DNA from: Clostridiaceae bacterium
Lineage (GTDB): Bacteria; Bacillota; Clostridia; Peptostreptococcales; Natronincolaceae
Assembly: GCA_018432235.1 (NCBI GenBank)
Contig: JAHDLO010000010.1
Span: forward strand, 516,094 to 580,093
DNA: 64,000 nucleotides
Direction: 5' to 3'
This document shows, one piece after another, positions 24,870 to 32,421 of the stretch; the stretch's first letter is position 1; every line of letters starts with the position of its first letter. The translations under genes and the position numbers were made by a program. The notes below the pieces were generated by a model. That model was not told where the DNA came from. It saw only the letters and a list, made by a program, of their open reading frames with translations, and searched no databases.

Positions 24870-26303
24870 TTATCTTTCTATTAATATTGGATGCTTCAGC
24901 CTCATTATGCTGAAATATTCCTCCAGCATCGGCAGTATTTGATCCCTTACTTCCCTTTTGATCAGAGTGGTTTTTGAATCATTTACCTCTCTGCCCTCCA
25001 CATTCACCACTATTTGTGGAGCAAAGGGCATATTTACGCTGCTGCTGGATATATTGGACTGAAGACTGCCATCGATTGTCGCATTGCTGCTGTTGCTTAA
25101 TATCCTTTCGGTCCTATAGTTGGTGGCTACCCTTGAGCCCTTTGGGAGGCTTAATAATTCAGGACCTCTTTCACCTACTAGGGCTAGGCCGCCGGGGTGG
25201 TAGTTTGTGCCTTTGTAATATTTTGCTTTGAGCAAGCCCGGACTGAATTCCCTATCTTTTCCTCCTCCTAAATTGTCTAGAAAATTTCTAACCGACTCAG
25301 ATTTTTTATATAAGTAAACTAATCCAGCAAGACTTGCTATGAAGCCAGTAGTTACCCATCCCACAGGCCCAATCAAACCTAGCACCGCTTTTAAACCCGT
25401 AGCACCTCCTGCGATTTTCTCCCCTAGCCAGGCTGTTTTTAATCCACCAGATAGCGCTGTAGCTGTTCCTGCAAATTTGTCAAATTGAACTACCTTTCCT
25501 ACTATAGGATATAGTACCCCTGCCACCATAATTATGCCAGCTCCTAAAGTTATAAGGCCTTGCATCCAATCAGGAAGATTTCCAAGAAGATCTATCAGAT
25601 CCCTTAAAAAAACAGTGTTTCTCTTTAAATCTGGTAACATCAGCTCTCCAAAATCAGCTGTTGTGTCTTTCGTGACTCCTTTAATCCTAAGCAGTTGCTC
25701 ACTAAGGCTTTCTGCATTTTCCTCAGAAAATTTTATTATATCCTGAGATTGCATTAATATTGCATTAAATCTAACCAGTTGCTTATCACTTTCATCCAAA
25801 TCATCAAAATTATTCTTTTTAATCGAAGGCAAGTCTTTCAGTGAAGCATGTAATACATTATCATCTAGCTTCACTCCTAATTCTTCAATATCTTCAAAGT
25901 TTCCAATTATCGCCTTGTTTAAACGTTTTATAGCCTCACCATCACTAATATTGTGGAAAAAAGCGAGACTTGGACCAAGTTCTACTATCTGTTTTGATAG
26001 TTCTAAGCTCTCTTCTTTTCTTCCCCCCATCGCTACCATCATATGCTGCGTCTCGGCCAAATACCCCTTGATATCTATTGATGACCTACCTATCAAATTA
26101 GCATGACTCTCTGCCCAATTCTTTACATCATCTTTTACTCCTTCAAAAACCATATTAAATTTTGCTTCAGTTAATTCTGCATTGGCAGCATTTTTAGTAC
26201 TTAATTCAAAAAATTTGTAAAAAAGCTTTACTGATGTTTCCGATAGACCACCTATCTTTTTAATATCACTAGCTTTTGGTATAATAGCAGGCAATATTTC
26301 CAT
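24870..26303 (-). CDS. tail tape measure protein, module 1
   Basis: The ~477-residue tape measure is helical over most of its length. A hydrophobic segment follows DWMQGLITLGAGIIMVAGVLYPIVGKV (about residues 245-270) with a second at GPVGWVTTGFIASLAGLVYLYK. The C-terminal GGLALVGERGPELLSLPKGSRVATN motif recurs in tape measure proteins and in the module 2 counterpart. At ~477 against ~601 residues it predicts a shorter tail than module 2. Start: ATG 26303 or the in-frame GTG 26306, both after GGAGGTGG. Confidence 0.82.
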   Translation of the reverse strand: MEILPAIIPKASDIKKIGGLSETSVKLFYKFFELSTKNAANAELTEAKFNMVFEGVKDDVKNWAESHANLIGRSSIDIKGYLAETQHMMVAMGGRKEESLELSKQIVELGPSLAFFHNISDGEAIKRLNKAIIGNFEDIEELGVKLDDNVLHASLKDLPSIKKNNFDDLDESDKQLVRFNAILMQSQDIIKFSEENAESLSEQLLRIKGVTKDTTADFGELMLPDLKRNTVFLRDLIDLLGNLPDWMQGLITLGAGIIMVAGVLYPIVGKVVQFDKFAGTATALSGGLKTAWLGEKIAGGATGLKAVLGLIGPVGWVTTGFIASLAGLVYLYKKSESVRNFLDNLGGGKDREFSPGLLKAKYYKGTNYHPGGLALVGERGPELLSLPKGSRVATNYRTERILSNSSNATIDGSLQSNISSSSVNMPFAPQIVVNVEGREVNDSKTTLIKREVRDQILPMLEEYFSIMRLKHPILIER

Positions 26304-26324
26304 CACTCATATTCCACCTCCTCC

Positions 26325-26504
26325 CTACCGCCTTTTATTCATTTGCTCTATATAAATATTCAAGGCGGCATTGACCTCCGCCAGCTCTGTTTCCTCCATT
26401 TGGCAGGCCTCTGTGTAGCTGATTACCCTGTTCATTATGGGTCGCCAGAAGGCCCAGTCCCTTTTGACTTTATTTCTCTGGCTTTGCTGACTTAGCTGTG
26501 GGGG
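26325..26504 (-). CDS. frameshift extension of the module 1 tail assembly chaperone
   Basis: In the +1 frame relative to the chaperone, an open frame overlaps its 3' end and runs through ...NKVKRDWAFWRPIMNRVISYTEACQM and TELAEVNAALNIYIEQMNKRR to TAG at 26325. The 'RDWxFWRPI...Y.E' pattern is typical of the second half of frameshifted tail chaperones. There is no ribosome site of its own. The likely slip region is the CCCCCA run at 26504-26499, via a +1 (or -2) shift at proline codons. Confidence 0.72.
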   Translation of the reverse strand, partial: PPQLSQQSQRNKVKRDWAFWRPIMNRVISYTEACQMEETELAEVNAALNIYIEQMNKRR

Positions 26505-26745
26505 AGCTAAGAAATCCCTCCACCTCTGCCACTAGGGCCATTCCGCTGGCGAAGTCCTCGTCAAAGTCCTCCAGCCTCACTTTTGGCTCTATTACGCAGT
26601 TTTCCAACAGGACATCGGAATAGGCCTCCTTCATCAGGTTGCCGTGCTTGTTGGTGCATCTATCGATTACCTTCATATACTCCCTAAAGGGCATTGCCTG
26701 AAGCTTATATTCTATATCATTTACTACTACGGTTTTCTGTCTCAT
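26470..26745 (-). CDS. tail assembly chaperone, zero frame, module 1
   Basis: The 91-residue protein starts MRQKTVVVNDIEYKLQAMPFREYMKVIDRC, with GAGGAGG six bases before ATG 26745. It continues with MKEAYSDVLLENCVIEPKVRLEDFDED. It lies between tube and tape measure genes as expected and matches the chaperone family (gpG-like). Translation can continue by frameshift into the 26325-26504 extension. Confidence 0.8.
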   Translation of the reverse strand: MRQKTVVVNDIEYKLQAMPFREYMKVIDRCTNKHGNLMKEAYSDVLLENCVIEPKVRLEDFDEDFASGMALVAEVEGFLSSPTAKSAKPEK

Positions 26746-26760
26746 GATAATCCTCCTCAT

Positions 26761-26947
26761 ATAGTTTTAAAGGCTCCTAATATAGAGCCTCTGCTTAAGA
26801 TATTTTATTTTACGACTTTATGTCATTTGCAACATAGTCAAAGATTCTTGATCACCAAGAAAAGTTGATCCTTCGCTATCACTAAAGATAGCATTAAGTG
26901 GTTTCTATATATCCAAGGCCCTTATTAAAGGGCCTCAGAGCTGCATA
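26761..26947 (-). other. multi-hairpin spacer between tube and chaperone genes
   Basis: No ORF was seen in these 187 bases. On the minus strand at least three stems can form: GAGGCCCTTTAATAAGGGCCT near 26935-26912, a CTATC/GATAG stem, and AGGCTC/GAGCCT near 26795-26771. None has a strong T-run. They may set mRNA stability, giving more tube and sheath than chaperone. Confidence 0.5.
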
Positions 26948-27349
26948 TTATAGAAACTCTATCTTAGAAACAAAAATTACAAACTCTCTTGTTGAAACCT
27001 CATCGGAGGCTTCGTAGTTTGCAGGCTTTCTCACTCTGCATTCTCTGCCACCAACCGTTGCCTTTCCATTGTTCAGGTCTACAATTGAAACCGGTACGAT
27101 AGCCCTTTCACCTTTGCGGTTAGCCAGTCCGTTTAAGAAGGCCACCGATGGGCTGGTGTTCTTTAGGGTTATGGTGATTCCTCCTGTTTCATTGGCATTC
27201 TCCGCTAGAGTTACCTCTCCCTGAGCACCTACGTACTCGGTAAAATTGTCCTCAGTTTTTTCTGCTGAGATAAAGGTTCCCTCAGCAAATCCGGTGATAA
27301 CTGTTCCGTCTACTACAAGATTTACAAGCTTTGGATCATAGGTTTTCAT
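26948..27349 (-). CDS. DUF3277-type tail tube protein, module 1
   Basis: The 133-residue protein has MKTYDPKLVNLVVDGTVITGFAEGTFISAEKTEDNFTEYVGAQGEV and TLKNTSPSVAFLNGL, the DUF3277 tube pattern. It polymerises into the inner tube of the module 1 particle. It is unrelated in sequence to the XkdM tube of module 2. It lies 15 bases after the sheath stop with an AAGGGGG site. Confidence 0.87.
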   Translation of the reverse strand: MKTYDPKLVNLVVDGTVITGFAEGTFISAEKTEDNFTEYVGAQGEVTLAENANETGGITITLKNTSPSVAFLNGLANRKGERAIVPVSIVDLNNGKATVGGRECRVRKPANYEASDEVSTREFVIFVSKIEFL

Positions 27350-27364
27350 GCTTTTTCCCCCTTA

Positions 27365-28369
27365 TTAATATGTTAAAGTTCCTCTTATGGTGGTATTATG
27401 AATCGCTCCTGCTACTGTTGCCCCCCAGCTGATGCCGTTGTAAATTCTGTTGGCTACATCATTAACAGGTGTTTCCTCACGGCTTACTGCATTGACCCTC
27501 CACATGCCTCTACCGTCGGCATCCAGTGCAACAATACCCTGAGCCGTAGCCAGCTTCAGTACATTTTCAACCTTATCTACCAGAACCGCTATGCCACTGT
27601 TGTCATAGGGTATTTTATTACTGAAGAGAGCCATGCTGACCTCCTCCACCATTCTGGCCTCTATAAAATCCTGTGAACGAATAATATCTATATACTCGCC
27701 GCTGGTGGTCAGGCCTTCGCTGGTTTGCAGTAGCCCCAGCTTGCGTACATAGCTGTTGCCTCCGTCAGTATGCAGCTGCTGTAGATCGGTTATTCCTATA
27801 TTGGCAGCCCCAACACCTGTCATATTTTTAAACTTCCAGGTAATAGCTCCGGGAATTTCAGGTGCACATTTTCCAACCCAGCCTGCATCCGGGTAGCTCT
27901 TAGGCTCATGGTGATAAATCAGTACTGTTCTTTCGCTTTCCAGCGTTTGTGGCAAGCTTAGGCTATCGGTTGCTGCAAAATAAAGCTTCTTCTGACCATC
28001 CACCCACTGGCTTAGGGCTGTAATTTCTTCTTCTCCCTGCTGATCAGACAATAAAAAATACCAGTCGTTCTTTACTTCTACCAACTGGTTCAGTGCTGCA
28101 ATCAATTCACTTGTTTCGCTGCCGCCGTAGCTGACTCCCCGCATTGCTATTTTTTCCGGATGGGGTGATTGGGCAAAAATCCGATTTGCCATTTTGTAGG
28201 CCTCTGTAGCTTCAGCATAATCCTCTGCCACCTGCGCCAGCTCTGTATACTCCTTATAGTCTACAGCCCCATGGGTTGCCAATATCAGCGGCATGCCAAA
28301 GCCTGTCTGTGTTAAGCTGGCGGTTTCTCTTGAAATAATTACATTTACGTCCTTAATCAATGACTTCAC
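27365..28369 (-). CDS. DUF3383-type contractile tail sheath protein, module 1
   Basis: The 334-residue sheath starts SLIKDVNVIISRETASLTQTGFGMPLILATHGAVDYKEYTELAQVAEDYA. The middle has GAITWKFKNMTGVGAANIGITDLQQLH and the end NDVANRIYNGISWGATVAGAIHNTTIRGTLTY, all typical of the DUF3383 sheath group of contractile phages. It makes module 1 contractile too. The GTG at 28369 sits almost on its ribosome site, so TTG 28360 is an alternative start. Confidence 0.85.
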   Translation of the reverse strand: MKSLIKDVNVIISRETASLTQTGFGMPLILATHGAVDYKEYTELAQVAEDYAEATEAYKMANRIFAQSPHPEKIAMRGVSYGGSETSELIAALNQLVEVKNDWYFLLSDQQGEEEITALSQWVDGQKKLYFAATDSLSLPQTLESERTVLIYHHEPKSYPDAGWVGKCAPEIPGAITWKFKNMTGVGAANIGITDLQQLHTDGGNSYVRKLGLLQTSEGLTTSGEYIDIIRSQDFIEARMVEEVSMALFSNKIPYDNSGIAVLVDKVENVLKLATAQGIVALDADGRGMWRVNAVSREETPVNDVANRIYNGISWGATVAGAIHNTTIRGTLTY

Positions 28370-28862
28370 TCTCCCTTTTGAAATTAATTTCTTTAATAAT
28401 AGGTATTGTTTGACTCTGCTCCTTTGTGGTTCTCAACGAAATATCTATTACTACCCTCCTTTCGCAGGCCTCCTCCGTCAGAAGATCCCGATTTCTAGTC
28501 TTGGACACCTTGCCAACTACTATATTGAGACCCTTTAAGGCATGGTAGCCATCAATATCAAACCACTGAATAATGCTGTCGGCAATGTCATAGGCCTGAA
28601 GCACCTCATCTGAGTAGACGGTAAACCTTATTATAGCAGTGGTCTCCTCTAAAATGGTCACCGCAATTGCCTCGTTCTCTCCTGCCGCTGCAGCTACCCT
28701 TTCAATAGGCCTTCCCTTTCGGTTGGCATTATGAAACAACAGCTTGTAGCCTACAAAGGGATATGTTGGCCTTGGTGTTATGTCCTCCATTAAAACTACT
28801 GGCAGTTGAAGATATTCCTGTATATCCCCCGTTACTCTGCTAAGAAGGTATGATGCCTTCAT
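28353..28862 (-). CDS. neck/tail terminator protein, module 1
   Basis: The 169-residue protein starts MKASYLLSRVTGDIQEYLQLPVVLMEDITPRPTYPFVGYKLLF and has ...VRFTVYSDEVLQAYDIADSIIQWFDIDGYHALKGLNIVVGKV. This is the LIC_12616/phage neck terminator type immediately upstream of DUF3383 sheaths. It caps the tail. In the absence of a head it would close the particle, as in R-type bacteriocins. Confidence 0.75.
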   Translation of the reverse strand: MKASYLLSRVTGDIQEYLQLPVVLMEDITPRPTYPFVGYKLLFHNANRKGRPIERVAAAAGENEAIAVTILEETTAIIRFTVYSDEVLQAYDIADSIIQWFDIDGYHALKGLNIVVGKVSKTRNRDLLTEEACERRVVIDISLRTTKEQSQTIPIIKEINFKRESEVID

Positions 28863-29190
28863 GCTTATCACCCATCCTTTTTAATATGTATTTTTTATAC
28901 CCTATATCTAAATCCACCACGGGAAGGCAGCTATCCACTAGGTAAAGCTGCTCATGTCCCTTTAATCTGCTGCCGGGTATCAAATGTCTGTAGGTCTCCA
29001 GCATAATTTCCTCATCCTCTTCAGTCAGAGCTCCCTTTAGCCTTACCCACCTGCTCCCCTGTCTTTCCCATAAATCGTACGCATATTTTAAGGTGTGCTT
29101 TACACAACTGGGGAGCATGCAATGATATCTAAGTCCGGTGGGCTTACCCCACACACAGCTGCCACATCGGCCTTCCTTTTCCTTTTTCAT
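28840..29190 (-). CDS. Cys-rich hypothetical protein, first gene of tail module 1
   Basis: The 116-residue protein has an N-terminal cysteine cluster (CGSCVWGKPTG..YHCMLPSCVKH) that could bind zinc or a metal cofactor. A helical region and a hydrophobic C-terminus without a membrane helix follow. I do not recognise the family. It overlaps the neck protein by 23 bases, so it is translated as part of module 1; possible roles are an assembly or regulatory factor. Confidence 0.55.
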   Translation of the reverse strand: MKKEKEGRCGSCVWGKPTGLRYHCMLPSCVKHTLKYAYDLWERQGSRWVRLKGALTEEDEEIMLETYRHLIPGSRLKGHEQLYLVDSCLPVVDLDIGYKKYILKRMGDKHEGIIPS

Positions 29191-29262
29191 GCTATCAACT
29201 CCCTAATTAAATTAATGTCTCTCTTTTGTCTTCATGGAAAAATCCTTAATTTCAAGGCATAG

Positions 29263-29290
29263 AAAAACCACCAGCAAATTTACTGGTGGC
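29263..29290 (-). terminator. intrinsic terminator before tail module 1
   Basis: CCACCAG and CTGGTGG form a perfect stem with an eight-base loop and a T5 tail on the minus strand. It lies between the secreted stalk-domain gene and module 1. It may end read-through or work as an attenuator of the tail operon. Confidence 0.8.
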
Positions 29291-29310
29291 TCATCGAATT
29301 TTTCCTCAAT

Positions 29311-29369
29311 ATCATATTATCATGGGTGACCATTGCCTAGAAGGTCAAAAAGCGGTCAAGCTACGGTCA
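29311..29369 (-). promoter_or_regulatory. candidate late promoter with activator-site array
   Basis: On the minus strand TGACC occurs three times at exact 11-base spacing (29369-29365, 29358-29354, 29347-29343). An inverted GGTCA follows at 29331-29327, then a TATGAT -10-like box (29316-29311) without a good -35. Sites on one helix face ahead of a -10 fit an activator-dependent promoter, plausibly for the sigma-region-4-like protein at 30389-30916. Confidence 0.5.
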
Positions 29370-29381
29370 GATGTTTTTTCA

Positions 29382-30149
29382 TTACTCAAATTCTCTCCAA
29401 AAATAATTCAAATTGCTACCCATTCCACTAAATATTCTTTGTGCCTTTAGGTCATTAGTGCCCTCCATTGTATAGGTTACCTCCTCAGGACGATGCAGAT
29501 ATACAAAATGCCATCCAGGTGCTATGGACTCTCCATCCAATGTGGTTTTGTCCCATTTCAAGGATACCTCATAGCCATACTTAGAAGGTATTAAGCCTTC
29601 AAAGGCAGTTATTGATTTGCTATAAACTAAGGGCCCCTGCTTAAAGCTCCCTTTTTCGCTTGTGGGGTCTTCTGCATAGACCTCCAGCACTAGATTTATA
29701 GGGCTAACTCTAATATCCTCTTCCAAATAATTATTTATTTTAACTATAAATTCAGCAGATGCTTCATCCTCTGCCCTTATCTCAGGCGTAATAGTAATAG
29801 GATAGCCTATAGGCTGTTGGATATTATAATTTATTTTCTCTAATGCCCATTGAATTGGTTGCGCTTGATAGATATCTATCTTGTGTAAATAATTCGTAGC
29901 CTCCGATGCTTCTTCATAATTAACCACAGCCCCCATTGCCTCTGCAAAGCTTCTAAGGGGGACATATGCTTTGCTTTTGTAGTTTATGATTTCAGTTCCT
30001 TCTGTGCTCTCTATTGTCGATACTTCATTGCCATTATATATCGTCACCTTGCTTGGGAATAAAATTGCCTGTATTGCTGTTGATGATAGTGCTACCGCTG
30101 AGGATAAAGCCAGAGCAGTACACAACATGCCTGCAACAAACCTTTTCAC
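29382..30149 (-). CDS. secreted copper-amine-oxidase-N-like stalk domain protein
   Basis: The ~255-residue protein has a signal peptide (VKRFVAGMLCTALALSSAVALSS) and a copper-amine-oxidase N-terminal-like stalk domain with INYKSKAYVPLRSFAEAMGAVVNYEE. An immunoglobulin-like beta domain with EVSLKWDKTTLDGESIAPGWHFVYLHRP follows. GTG 30149 is chosen because AAAGGA lies upstream; the longer ATG start at 30194 has no ribosome site. Such domains occur in wall-associated clostridial proteins. Its place inside a tailocin control region is unusual. Confidence 0.65.
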   Translation of the reverse strand: MKRFVAGMLCTALALSSAVALSSTAIQAILFPSKVTIYNGNEVSTIESTEGTEIINYKSKAYVPLRSFAEAMGAVVNYEEASEATNYLHKIDIYQAQPIQWALEKINYNIQQPIGYPITITPEIRAEDEASAEFIVKINNYLEEDIRVSPINLVLEVYAEDPTSEKGSFKQGPLVYSKSITAFEGLIPSKYGYEVSLKWDKTTLDGESIAPGWHFVYLHRPEEVTYTMEGTNDLKAQRIFSGMGSNLNYFWREFE

Positions 30150-30320
30150 TGTGTACACATCCTTTCGCTTAAATACTGTAATTTTTATGTTCATATAAAC
30201 AGAATGTCAAAGTATAAGCTTTGATGTCATTATTTTATCATATTCCGTCATCTCTTTAATATTAAGAGTCCATGACAAATCAGCTATGCTCATAAGTAAG
30301 AATAAAGGCTGTCAAAATAC

Positions 30321-30370
30321 TAGTGCCCCGTCGCAATTAAACCCGTAGTCTTAACTGCAACGAGGCACTA
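30321..30370 (-). terminator. long-stem terminator after activator gene
   Basis: Twenty-base arms pair at about 17 positions (TAGTGCC.CGT.GCA.TTAA), with a ten-base loop, directly after the activator stop at 30389. On the minus strand GTATTTTG follows. It probably ends the activator transcript before the stalk-domain gene. Confidence 0.6.
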
Positions 30371-30388
30371 TCACCTTAACCATACTGT

Positions 30389-30916
30389 TTAATCCAACGC
30401 ATCTGCCCCAAACAGCAATATTGTCAGTTCATTTATCAGTCTGTTTTTATGCCTTCGGATGGTTCTCTCGCTGACGTGGTGTCTTTCCTCTATTTCCATA
30501 TTGATCAGCTTATCAAAGTACTTGCAGGGTATGATATAGTAGTAAACATCGCCTTTGATACTTTCTAATGCAACCTCTATCCTTTGGACCAACCGCTTTG
30601 TTTTGTCTCTGGTGGCAATATAGCCCTCCAGCACCTCCATATGGAGCTCCTCACCGCTGGCACCTCCGCCACCGGTATAGTAGACTATGGACTTCGATCT
30701 TTCCTGGAGGCCGTGCTCCTTTATATACATTATGTCCTGCTCTTTTTGCTCCAGAGCCTTCAATAGCCCGGGATAATTATATAATAGCTTTTCAGTTTTT
30801 CGGAAGTAGCTGCTGTCCTCCTGCTTAAGCAGCTTGCTTTTCTCTAGCTCTCTAACGGTCTCTGCTGCTGCCTTCTTGATAATGCTTTCTATGCTTTCAT
30901 CTCTCTCTCTATTCAT
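30389..30916 (-). CDS. sigma-region-4-like late activator (ArpU/Xpf-type)
   Basis: The 175-residue protein has a coiled N-terminal half and a C-terminal sigma-70 region-4-like HTH (about residues 130-165): YIIPCKYFDKLINMEIEERHHVSERTIRRHKNRLINELTI. This is the ArpU/RinA/Xpf type that turns on late genes of PBSX-like elements and monocin/diffocin loci. It is divergent from the CI-type repressor, and its gene is the first of the minus-strand region. I infer that it activates tail and lysis genes after repressor loss. Confidence 0.75.
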   Translation of the reverse strand: MNRERDESIESIIKKAAAETVRELEKSKLLKQEDSSYFRKTEKLLYNYPGLLKALEQKEQDIMYIKEHGLQERSKSIVYYTGGGGASGEELHMEVLEGYIATRDKTKRLVQRIEVALESIKGDVYYYIIPCKYFDKLINMEIEERHHVSERTIRRHKNRLINELTILLFGADALD

Positions 30917-31094
30917 CCCATGTTATACCCCCTATTGCTAAACCCATTATCATTAGATCTTAAGCTTATATTATCATTTATTTATGTCACTGTTGGTTGT
31001 ATTTTACATTGTCATCAAATTGTAATTATTGACTTATGGCTTTTCTTGAATTCCAGACTCACCTCCTGCTTATACTTATATAATATATATTACA

Positions 31095-31107
31095 ACTATT
31101 GGTGATA
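31095..31107 (+). promoter_or_regulatory. repressor operator site 1
   Basis: The sequence ACTATTGGTGATA is one of three copies of an ACTxxTxGTGATA motif in the divergent region between activator and repressor genes. It lies near the activator side. Confidence 0.5.
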
Positions 31108-31194
31108 TTTTTCAAGCTATATTACTCTACAATAATAGACACAATATGTTACTTTTATCATGCCGCTGTTGACTGTTGCTGAAAATTTCTTATT

Positions 31195-31207
31195 TATCAC
31201 CATAAGT
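31195..31207 (-). promoter_or_regulatory. repressor operator site 2
   Basis: The reverse complement reads ACTTATGGTGATA, a second copy of the operator motif, 100 bases from the first. It lies just upstream of the repressor promoter -35 box. Confidence 0.5.
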
Positions 31208-31212
31208 TGTAA

Positions 31213-31241
31213 TTGAATTTTTTTTATTTGTTAGTTATAAT
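31213..31241 (+). promoter_or_regulatory. promoter of the repressor gene
   Basis: TTGAAT and TATAAT are spaced by exactly 17 bases. The third operator copy begins four bases after the -10, which suggests autoregulation. Confidence 0.7.
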
Positions 31242-31244
31242 ATT

Positions 31245-31257
31245 ACTATTAGTGATA
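31245..31257 (+). promoter_or_regulatory. repressor operator site 3
   Basis: ACTATTAGTGATA overlaps the expected transcription start of the repressor gene. It is one base different from site 1. Confidence 0.5.
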
Positions 31258-31278
31258 AAATTATAAAGAGGTGTATTT

Positions 31279-32313
31279 ATGATCGGTAAGAGAATTAAGG
31301 AATTAAGGGGTAATCATAGCATGACACAGGAGGAGCTAAGCAAAATGGTAGGGGTTAGCACCTCTATGGTGGGGATGTACGAAACTGAAGCCCGCAATCC
31401 CAGCTATGAGGTATTATTAAAAATCGCAGATTACTTTAATGTGTCCACCGACTATATCTTAGGCAAATCCGGCTTCAAGTATCATGAGGACGAAGAAATC
31501 AACAACCTACAGCTTTTGATCGATGCCATAGCCAGTAGTAAAAATGACGAAATAAGGGTGCTTTCCAAGGACATATTGGAGCTGATAAACCTTACAACAT
31601 ATGCATCTATATCCGAGGGCCGGGTTAAGGAGCTGACCTTGATAAAAAAGCTCTATCACATTGTTTATAAAATCCAGAACACCTTAAGCACTAATGCATA
31701 TAAAAGCTACTTCTCCGGCAATAATGCTGCTCTGGGTAAGCTTGATATGGAAAATATTTTACAGGATTTAAAGAATAGGTTCATAGCCCTGTCGGAGGAA
31801 ATAGCCAGCTATTACTTTAATGAAGCCAGCTGGAATCAGGATTTTAACCTGGATGCAGACAGCCTTTTAAATATATCTGATGAAATGCTGCCGGAAATGC
31901 TATCCTCAAATCGTAATATCGTTAAAATACCTGTGCTGGGCAAAATACCTGCCGGAAACCCCATTGAGGCAGAGGAAAATATCATTGAATACGTGAATGT
32001 CTCCAAAAGTGAGCTTTCCTCCAGCGACCGATATTTCTATTTAATAGTAACCGGTGACAGTATGATCGGCAGCGGTATTATGGATGGCTATAGGGTTCTG
32101 GTGAAAAAGCAGCCGGATGTTGAAAACGGTGAAATAGCAGTTATTAGGGTCAATAGCAGTGAAGCCACCTTGAAAAGAGTTAAAAAAATAGACGGTCAGG
32201 TTATACTTTATCCCGACAATCCCAAGTATGATCCGATTTTCATCACCCACAATGATGCTGAAATTATCGGCAAGGTTGTAAAGGTGGAGTTTGATCCTAA
32301 TAAGAAGTATTAA
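31279..32313 (+). CDS. CI/LexA-type repressor (XRE HTH plus S24 peptidase)
   Basis: The 344-residue protein has an N-terminal XRE helix-turn-helix (residues 5-58, TQEELSKMVGVSTSMVGMYE). A ~120-residue helical linker follows, then a LexA/UmuD/CI-type S24 autopeptidase domain. The predicted cleavage site is Ala225-Gly226 (KIPAGNP), with catalytic Ser261 in GDSM and Lys299 in ATLKRV. RecA-stimulated self-cleavage would lift repression after DNA damage. It is divergent from the late activator, with operator-like repeats between. GAGGTG precedes the ATG. Confidence 0.9.
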   Translation: MIGKRIKELRGNHSMTQEELSKMVGVSTSMVGMYETEARNPSYEVLLKIADYFNVSTDYILGKSGFKYHEDEEINNLQLLIDAIASSKNDEIRVLSKDILELINLTTYASISEGRVKELTLIKKLYHIVYKIQNTLSTNAYKSYFSGNNAALGKLDMENILQDLKNRFIALSEEIASYYFNEASWNQDFNLDADSLLNISDEMLPEMLSSNRNIVKIPVLGKIPAGNPIEAEENIIEYVNVSKSELSSSDRYFYLIVTGDSMIGSGIMDGYRVLVKKQPDVENGEIAVIRVNSSEATLKRVKKIDGQVILYPDNPKYDPIFITHNDAEIIGKVVKVEFDPNKKY

Positions 32314-32421
32314 GGCTATTGCTTTGCTTCTATTATATAAGATCGCATTAATATTTTAAAAGTAAACCTGTCATTGAAATTTTTTAAAAAATTTTTATAT
32401 TTATTTTGAGAGTTAAATACT

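Noticed and set aside
31021..31070. Short minus-strand leader ORF after an AGGAGGTGAG sequence upstream of the activator
   Set aside because: The only start overlaps the ribosome site itself, and the frame stops after 15 codons. It is too weak to call.
5420..32313. A complete temperate prophage
   Set aside because: No integrase, att repeats, replication, portal, terminase or capsid genes are visible; only control, tail and lysis genes are present.
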